A stretch of DNA of 12,458 bases from an uncultured Methanobrevibacter sp. (GTDB lineage Archaea; Methanobacteriota; Methanobacteria; Methanobacteriales; Methanobacteriaceae): positions 1 to 12,458 of the forward strand of contig ONIK01000089.1 in the NCBI GenBank assembly GCA_900317865.1, in the 5' to 3' direction. The notes under the pieces were generated by a model that saw only the letters and a list, made by a program, of their open reading frames with translations, searched no databases and had not been told where the DNA came from. The first letter of the stretch is position 1, and each line of letters begins with the position of its first letter. Both the position numbers and the translations under genes were made by a program. Positions 7,952 to 12,458 of this stretch are shown piece by piece.

Positions 7952-7974
7952 AATATTATTTTAAAACAAGATTA

Positions 7975-9348
7975 TTAATTTTCCTTGGATAATTCTTCAT
8001 TCAACTTATTATTAATGTAGTAATTGGCATACAGGTAACAGAATATGGTGGATGAACTTTTACCAACAAAAATTCCTATCCAAACTCCAATCAATCCCCA
8101 ATTCATTATGAACCCGAAGAAATATGTAAAAAACAATACTAGTACGAATTCACGGGTAAATGTCCATATGAAACTGTAAAATCCTTTAGATAAACCTTGG
8201 AAAACAAATGTTGAGGGTAATCCTATTCCTAAAAACGGAAGTGAAAGGATAATGATTCTGAGAAATAAAGATATTTTTGGAATTAAACCAGCTGAACCAG
8301 AAGTGAATAAGTAAACTAATGATAGTTGTGGAGCAAACACTAATACTATCAACATGCCCACTAATCCAAAACAAAATGTAATTTTACAGACATATTTAAA
8401 AGATTTTTTTATATTATTAAGGTTTTTAGCACCGAATGAATTTGAAACAACAATAACAAGAGCAGAACATAGTGAACTAATAGGAATTAATAAAATTTGA
8501 TATAATCTGTAACCTAATGTGTGTATAGCCACCGCCTGATCGTCTCCTGCGAGTTGCGTGAAATAAATTAAGATTGATGCGGCAACGACAATTAAAAAGA
8601 TTTCAACTGCTGCTGGAACTCCCACATCCAATATGCGTTTGATAATGTGGGTGTCCAATTTGAATTTATAATCATCATAATCTAGATAAATTGTTTTTTT
8701 AATAAATAACCAGTAACCAAGTATTATCACACCCAATAGGGATGTTAAAACAGATGAAATGGCGGCGCCCGCAACTCCGAGATTAAAAACATAAATAAAT
8801 ACAGGATCAAGTAATGCATTAAGTATAAAACCAATGCCTAATGCATATAATGGTTTTTTAGTTTCCCCACAAGCACGGTACATTCCAAAAACACCTGCCG
8901 AGAAGATAAAAGAAAATGAGCATCCAAATAGCGGTATTCCGTAATTTAATCCTTCCCTTACTGCTTCTTCAGTAAGGTCATAAGAAATTAATAGAGGTTT
9001 AAGAACAACAAGAAATATGATGGTCATTATTACTGTCAAAACAAAAAATATAAAAACCGCATTTTTCACGCCCAAAATTGTATTTTTTCTATCTTTGGCA
9101 CCTATATAATAACCAATAGTGCTAGTTGTACCCATTCCGATCCCTCCAGATATTCCAGTCAGTATTGAAAATAAGGGTATGAGAGTTCCAACAGCAACTA
9201 TTGCTGCTTCGCTAATGCCTGAAATCCAAATACTATCCACCACATTATACATTGTTATTATGACATTTAAGATAAGTATTGGTATTGCTAACTCTTTAAT
9301 AGCTTTTTTTGGATTTTTTTCTATTAATTCGGAATTTTTGTTTGACAT
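7975..9348 (-). CDS. MATE-family multidrug/metabolite efflux protein
   Basis: This 457-residue integral membrane protein should have about 12 transmembrane helices and export small organic molecules by cation antiport. The N-terminal half starts with a short charged tail, then IPILILNVIITMYNVVDSIW, the typical first MATE helix with N..D. The loop GGIGMGTTSTIGYYIGAKDRKN, the segment LNALLDPVFIYVFNLGVAGAAISS, and the second-half loop VVSNSFGAKNLNNIKK are all characteristic of the two pseudo-symmetric MATE halves. Length is normal for the family. ATG 9348 is preceded by AAGGT as ribosome binding site. The gene converges on the NRPS rather than sharing its operon. NRPS-MATE pairs are known in Methanobrevibacter ruminantium, so export of the NRPS product is a reasonable inference, though general drug efflux is equally possible. 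Confidence 0.93.
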   Translation of the reverse strand: MSNKNSELIEKNPKKAIKELAIPILILNVIITMYNVVDSIWISGISEAAIVAVGTLIPLFSILTGISGGIGMGTTSTIGYYIGAKDRKNTILGVKNAVFIFFVLTVIMTIIFLVVLKPLLISYDLTEEAVREGLNYGIPLFGCSFSFIFSAGVFGMYRACGETKKPLYALGIGFILNALLDPVFIYVFNLGVAGAAISSVLTSLLGVIILGYWLFIKKTIYLDYDDYKFKLDTHIIKRILDVGVPAAVEIFLIVVAASILIYFTQLAGDDQAVAIHTLGYRLYQILLIPISSLCSALVIVVSNSFGAKNLNNIKKSFKYVCKITFCFGLVGMLIVLVFAPQLSLVYLFTSGSAGLIPKISLFLRIIILSLPFLGIGLPSTFVFQGLSKGFYSFIWTFTREFVLVLFFTYFFGFIMNWGLIGVWIGIFVGKSSSTIFCYLYANYYINNKLNEELSKEN

Positions 9349-9620
9349 AATTTTACCTTAAACCTATTTTATATTTTTTAATATAATAAAATTGTGTATA
9401 ATCCAATTATAGTTAAAAATTAATCACGATTCATTTGTTTTCACTTTTCAAAGTATTAAATACTATTTAATCAAATAAAACGAGATATAACATATCATTT
9501 TAATAAATAAAAAATAATAAACATGATTTAATACAAATAAACTAACTACATTTAGTAATATTAAAATTAAGAACAAAAATTAAAAATCAACTTGACGACA
9601 TTGGAAAGTTTGTTAAACCT
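9349..9620. other. AT-rich intergenic region upstream of the MATE gene
   Basis: This is the space between the MATE start and the promoter at 9621. It must hold the MATE promoter on the minus strand. TATA-like stretches occur at about 9375-9390 and 9395-9412, but none has a convincing BRE. No ORF, repeat or RNA structure was recognised. Confidence 0.4.
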
Positions 9621-9638
9621 ACCGGAAATATTTATATA
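9621..9638 (+). promoter_or_regulatory. Strong archaeal promoter (BRE + TATA) facing the tnpB element and cas6
   Basis: ACCGGAAA (9621-9628), then TA, then TTTATATA (9631-9638), is close to the archaeal BRE-TATA consensus. Initiation would fall near 9658-9662, just at the right end of the inserted element. No plus-strand gene follows until cas6 at 11095, so I infer this was the cas6 promoter before the insertion. It would now produce RNA antisense to the tnpB 3' end. Confidence 0.65.
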
Positions 9639-9654
9639 TATTTGCCTCCATAAT

Positions 9655-9830
9655 TTATTGAACTACCTCGACTTTGGAGAAGTCTAGGATTCTTACTTCA
9701 CGGACTGATACTCACCCACGAGAGTAGAATTACCGTGCTATCTCCCCTGCTCTAGAGGTTCATTGTTTCATTGATTAAATCAGCTAATCCTTGTTTTAGA
9801 ATGTTTTTACATCGCAATCATGTATTTTTG
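9655..9830 (-). ncRNA. Candidate omega RNA region (3' end of tnpB and element right end)
   Basis: In IS605-family elements the guide RNA of TnpB overlaps the 3' end of tnpB and runs to the right end, with the guide taken from flanking DNA. Here the minus strand after the zinc-finger region includes the segment DFSKVEVVQ in one frame and ends in the 9666-9688 hairpin (nine-base stem, one mismatch, five-base loop). The flanking guide would be the bases just below 9655. No transcript is proven and its protein partner is broken. Confidence 0.4.
9666..9688 (-). other. Right-end hairpin of the tnpB element
   Basis: CCTCGACTT and AAGTCTAGG pair over nine positions with one mismatch around a five-base loop. 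It lies about ten bases inside the proposed element end, as expected for the structure recognised by TnpA of this family and for the last stem of an omega RNA. Confidence 0.6.
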
Positions 9831-10949
9831 ATTATTGTGGGCATTTCCATTCTGTTTCATATTTTAGGTCTTTGTTGTAGTATCCGCAGTTGCTGCATAT
9901 TTTGCTTGATGGGTACCATCTGCTGATTTGTCTTAATGTTTTTCCGTAGATTTCGGCTTTGTATTTGAGCATTTTAACAAATTTTTTCCATGCGATTTTT
10001 TGTAATTTTGGACTGTGGTTGGGGTTTTGAAACATTCCTTTTATGTTTAGGTCTTCGAGTATTATTATGGCGTATTTTTTAACGATTTGTGTGGTTATTT
10101 TTTGGTAGTAGTCATTTATTTTGTTCTTTTTTTGGTCTATCCATTTCCAGTAGGTTTTTAGTGTTTTTTTGTAGCGGTTGCTGTTGTATTTTTTTCGGGA
10201 CAGTCTTTTTTGGTATTTTTTAATCATGTTTTCCTCGTAGCTAACGTCTAAATTGGCTATTTTTAGTCCGTTGTCGAGTGTTGCTAGTGTTCTCATACAT
10301 AAATCGATTCCCACGAATTCGTTTGTTTTAGGAAATTCTGGTATTTCGGTTTCGATGTTAAATATAACATAATATTTTCCATTTTCTATTTTAATTGTCA
10401 CATTATTGATTTTAACATTTTTTTAATTTTTCATGATATTTTTTACTTGTTCTGTAATATATTTCTCCTAATTTTGGTAAAATAATTGTATGAGGTTTGA
10501 TTTTTATATTGTCATTGTTTTGTATTCTGAATGCTTTTTTATCATATTTTTTGGATTTAAATCTTGGATAACTCCCTTCACCATTGAAAAATTTATTATA
10601 ATCATGTATAAGATCCCTATAAACTTATTGGAGGCTTGATGATTCGCTTAAGTATAAAAAAGCATGTTCTTTTTTGAGCATAGTTAACATGGCGTTAAAA
10701 GTAATCATGTTGTACTTCAGCTTATTGTAACCATGGAGTTTAAATAATTTATAGGTATTTTGATAGTCTTCTAAGAGCTTATTCCATGTAAACTGGAATT
10801 ACCTATATTCTGATTAATTTTAATCACCATATCCTCATCCGGATACAATATAATCTTCAAACCCTGATTAACACATTTCATAAAAAACACTTTAACTCCA
10901 TTAGAGACAATTTTAATATCATATAAACTAATTTAAATAATATAAATAA

Positions 10950-11004
10950 TATATAAAGAAATAGCAAGAGCATTTGAAGACTAATACTCTTCAGATGCCT
11001 TTTT
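10950..11004 (+). terminator. Hairpin with T-run, preceded by a TATA-like box
   Basis: GCATTTGAAGA (10970-10980) and TCTTCAGATGC (10988-10998) pair over 11 positions with one G-T wobble around a seven-base loop, and are followed by CTTTTT (10999-11004). This looks like a plus-strand terminator. A TATA-like AATATATAAAG lies just upstream at 10948-10957. It sits between the decayed tnpB start and cas6 and would block read-through into cas6 from within the element. Confidence 0.5.
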
Positions 11005-11048
11005 GTGAAATTCATCCCCAACCTTAAGAGGTTGGAGTATTCTTTCAC
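11005..11048 (-). other. Left-end hairpin of the tnpB element
   Basis: The 44-base stretch is an imperfect inverted repeat: an outer GTGAAA / TTTCAC stem and an inner seven-base CCAACCT / AGGTTGG stem (on plus 11018-11024 and 11029-11035) with a four-base loop. Its layout parallels the right-end hairpin at 9658-9703. It ends about 46 bases before the cas6 start codon. Confidence 0.5.
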
Positions 11049-11081
11049 CATTAAGATAAAAATTTTTTATTTTAAATTAAT

Positions 11082-11086
11082 GGAGG
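11082..11086 (+). promoter_or_regulatory. Ribosome binding site of cas6
   Basis: GGAGG lies eight bases before ATG 11095 and decides the start against the longer GTG reading from 11005. Confidence 0.8.
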
Positions 11087-11094
11087 ATTATTTT

Positions 11095-11838
11095 ATGAGA
11101 TGTAATGTGACTTTACAAAATCAAAGTGGCGAAGTTTTATTTCCATTCAATTATAATCATATGCTTACAAGTGTGATTTATAATAATCTTTTGGTTGCAG
11201 GTATTGATTTGGATTTTCATGATTCAAAGGATTTTAAATTTTTTACATTTTCCAACATTATCTTTTCAAAATTTGAAGTAACAAAAAATGGGATAAATTC
11301 CATTGACGGAACAATAAATTTCCAGATATCCAGCCCGGATTCAAAATTACTTAGAAAAATAATTGATGGATTCATAAAAAATAATCAGATTACCATTAAT
11401 GGAAATGACTTTACAATGACAAATATTGTCATGTTAAAAGAACCTAAATTTACCAATAAGATGGAATTCAGGACAATGTCACCAATCGTTGTCAATTCAC
11501 ACAAAGAAATCAACGGTGAAGTAAGAAAATGGGATTTATCCCCTGATGATGAAAACTTTTTCCATTTTATTGAAAGGAATTTAATCAAAAAATATAATCA
11601 ATTCTTCAATGAAGAATTATCAGAGGATTCCATTAAAGTTTCCTCAAATATGAAGAATATCAAAAAGAAACGAGTCATGGTGAAAAAAAACAGATTACAG
11701 CAGCATTATGTCTGTTATATGATGGACATTACTCTTGAAGGCGATCCTAAAGTAATCAAATTCGCTTATGACTGTGGTCTTTCAAACAAAAATAGTATTG
11801 GTTTTGGAATGATTAAAGTCATCAAAAATAAAAAATAA
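11095..11838 (+). CDS. cas6: CRISPR-associated endoribonuclease Cas6
   Basis: Cas6 cuts CRISPR precursor RNA within the repeat to give crRNAs for type I or III systems. The 247-residue product starts MRCNVTLQNQ and contains PFNYNHMLTSVIYNNLL, the typical Cas6 segment that includes the usual HxLxxxIY-like helix start. It also has the family's central FTFSNIIFSKFE and SPIVV stretches, and ends CGLSNKNSIGFGMIKVI, the Gly-rich loop that defines the C-terminal ferredoxin-like domain. Length is normal. ATG 11095 is chosen because GGAGG lies at 11082-11086; an upstream in-frame GTG at 11005 falls inside the element's end hairpin and has no such site. There is no CRISPR array, Cas1/Cas2 or effector gene in the window, so this is a solitary cas6 as far as can be seen. 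A radical SAM gene follows after 26 bases. Confidence 0.85.
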   Translation: MRCNVTLQNQSGEVLFPFNYNHMLTSVIYNNLLVAGIDLDFHDSKDFKFFTFSNIIFSKFEVTKNGINSIDGTINFQISSPDSKLLRKIIDGFIKNNQITINGNDFTMTNIVMLKEPKFTNKMEFRTMSPIVVNSHKEINGEVRKWDLSPDDENFFHFIERNLIKKYNQFFNEELSEDSIKVSSNMKNIKKKRVMVKKNRLQQHYVCYMMDITLEGDPKVIKFAYDCGLSNKNSIGFGMIKVIKNKK

Positions 11839-11864
11839 TGCGCATATCTTAAAAATGTGATATA

Positions 11865-12458
11865 ATGGTTCCTAATGAAATTAACACTGTTTTAAAACCA
11901 ATAAATGATATAGATATTCGTTTTGCTTTAGCCAATCCTAATGAATATAATCTGGCAATGCAAACATTAGGTTATCATCTTTTATACCAAATGTTAAATG
12001 AGCGAAACGACTGCTTTTGTGAAAGAATTATATTTCCGGATGTTGAAAGTATTGAAACTAACACCAATTTAAGGGAATTTGATATAATAAGTTTTTCCAT
12101 ATATCATACGTTCAATTATTTTAACCTTGTTGCTATGCTAAAAAAAGCGAAGGTTCCGATTTTAAGGCATGACCGGACAAATGCTGATCCATTAATTATT
12201 GCGGGAGGCCCTATGATATCTGCAAACCCCATGCCAATCAGTGATTTTATTGATATTTTTTTCATTGGCGATGGTGAGTACATATTGAATGATTTTCTGG
12301 ATTTATATAAGAAATTTGAAAATCCAAGAGAGCATTTGGAGGAATTTGCTAAAATTAGGGGTCTGTATATTCCTAAATTAAATAATAGAACTAATATTGC
12401 TCTTGTTGAGGATATGGATAAAAAATACCATACTACAAAACCGATTATAATAGGTGAT
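11865..12458 (+). CDS. Radical SAM protein with B12-binding-like N-terminal domain, partial (runs off right edge)
   Basis: The frame is open for 198 codons from ATG 11865, with GTGAT just upstream as ribosome binding site. The sequence FALANPNEYNLAMQTLGYHLLYQMLN, NDCFCERIIFPD, FDIISFSIYHTFNYFNLVAML, LIIAGGPMISANPMPISDFIDIFFIGDGEYIL follows the N-terminal cobalamin-binding-like domain of a family of uncharacterised radical SAM proteins (FALAYPN.Y..GM..LG, CER, PL...GGP....NP.P..DF.D....GDGE). The CxxxCxxC iron-sulfur motif would lie beyond the window, so it cannot be confirmed here. Substrate unknown. It follows cas6 after 26 bases on the same strand and could be co-transcribed, but a functional link to CRISPR is not expected. 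Confidence 0.8.
   Translation, partial: MVPNEINTVLKPINDIDIRFALANPNEYNLAMQTLGYHLLYQMLNERNDCFCERIIFPDVESIETNTNLREFDIISFSIYHTFNYFNLVAMLKKAKVPILRHDRTNADPLIIAGGPMISANPMPISDFIDIFFIGDGEYILNDFLDLYKKFENPREHLEEFAKIRGLYIPKLNNRTNIALVEDMDKKYHTTKPIIIGD

Larger units (their letters stand above)
9655..10881 (-). pseudogene. tnpB: tnpB pseudogene (RNA-guided nuclease of IS605 family, multiply disrupted)
   Basis: Read across frames from ATG 10881, the product starts MKCVNQGLKIILYPDED and continues NSRFTWNKLLEDYQ, SSLQ*VYRDL, YPRFKSKK, LPKLGEIYYRTSK, VTIKIENGKYY, GIDLCMRTLAT (RuvC Asp), IILEDLNIKGM (RuvC Glu), CSNCGYYNK and KCPQ*, then NILKQGLADLINETMNL. Lesions: a one-base loss near 10792-10796 (AGTTT for AGGTTT); a nonsense codon at 10625-10627 where CAA is expected; a frameshift in the T7 tract 10418-10424; a stop at 9832-9834 replacing the third zinc-finger Cys; HDRD changed to HDCD; and a small frame-shifting deletion that removes the expected Asn-Ala-Ser near 9800-9815. 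The longest surviving frame (9832-10401, 189 residues from GTG) carries only RuvC I and II. Family members are about 370-400 residues. The protein is almost certainly inactive. Confidence 0.88.
9655..11048 (-). mobile_element. Degenerate IS200/IS605-type element with tnpB only (IS1341-like)
   Basis: The element carries a single decayed tnpB and no tnpA. Its proposed ends, read on the minus strand, share one design. The left end (11048-11005) has GTGAAA, then a CCAACCT / AGGTTGG stem, then TTTCAC. The right end (about 9703-9658) has GTGAA, then a CCTAGACTT / AAGTCGAGG stem with one mismatch, then TTCAA. Subterminal hairpins on the same strand at both ends are the hallmark of this family, which has no terminal inverted repeats and makes no target duplication. 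Total length of about 1.4 kb fits a tnpB-only element. The exact borders are inferred, and the left-end hairpin could instead be a remnant right end of a second copy. Confidence 0.6.

Noticed and set aside
9119..9361. 80-residue plus-strand ORF
   Set aside because: It lies antisense over the start of the well-supported MATE gene and shows no ribosome binding site or similarity.
11005..11094. Longer cas6 starting at GTG 11005
   Set aside because: The extra 30 codons lie in the transposon-end hairpin, and ATG 11095 has a clear GGAGG and the usual Cas6 N-terminus.

Overview
This window looks like chromosomal DNA from a gut-type methanogenic archaeon of the Methanobacteriales, most likely Methanobrevibacter. 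That is inferred from four things: strong AT-richness, archaeal BRE/TATA-like promoters, a typical Methanobrevibacter adhesin-like secreted protein at the left edge, and a large archaeal NRPS gene beside a MATE exporter, a pairing known from Methanobrevibacter ruminantium. No rRNA, tRNA or CRISPR array was recognised.

Layout. (1) 1-364, minus: N-terminus of a secreted adhesin-like protein that runs off the left edge. (2) 365-633: divergent promoter region. (3) 634-7541, plus: a two-module NRPS with order partial C - A - T - C - A - T - C and no thioesterase. Its first ~150 codons are split over three reading frames. The first break is an exact 31-bp tandem duplication (752-813); the second, near 1080-1095, fits loss of one 5-bp repeat unit. 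The frame from 1086 stays open for 2151 codons and keeps both A-T pairs and two complete C domains. (4) 7542-7974: a convergent intergenic region with a BRE/TATA-like promoter, five complete 32-bp tandem repeats plus a sixth partial one, and oligo-T tracts. It could encode a small repetitive RNA or form an array of terminators. (5) 7975-9348, minus: MATE-family efflux protein, the natural candidate exporter of the NRPS product. (6) 9349-9654: intergenic region ending in a strong plus-strand promoter. (7) about 9655-11048: a decayed IS200/IS605-type element carrying only tnpB, on the minus strand. The gene has at least five lesions but both element ends still form similar hairpins, and a candidate omega RNA region remains. 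(8) 11095-11838, plus: cas6, with no CRISPR array or other cas gene in view. (9) 11865 to the right edge, plus: N-terminus of a B12-binding-type radical SAM protein.

Two stories link these parts. The NRPS and MATE genes form a probable peptide production and export locus whose first condensation domain is already half missing and frameshifted; its first A domain also lacks the Asp that normally binds the alpha-amino group. Second, the tnpB element appears to have inserted between a promoter (9621-9638) and cas6. Removing 9655-11048 in thought puts that promoter about 60 bases ahead of the cas6 start codon, so the insertion may have silenced or rewired cas6.
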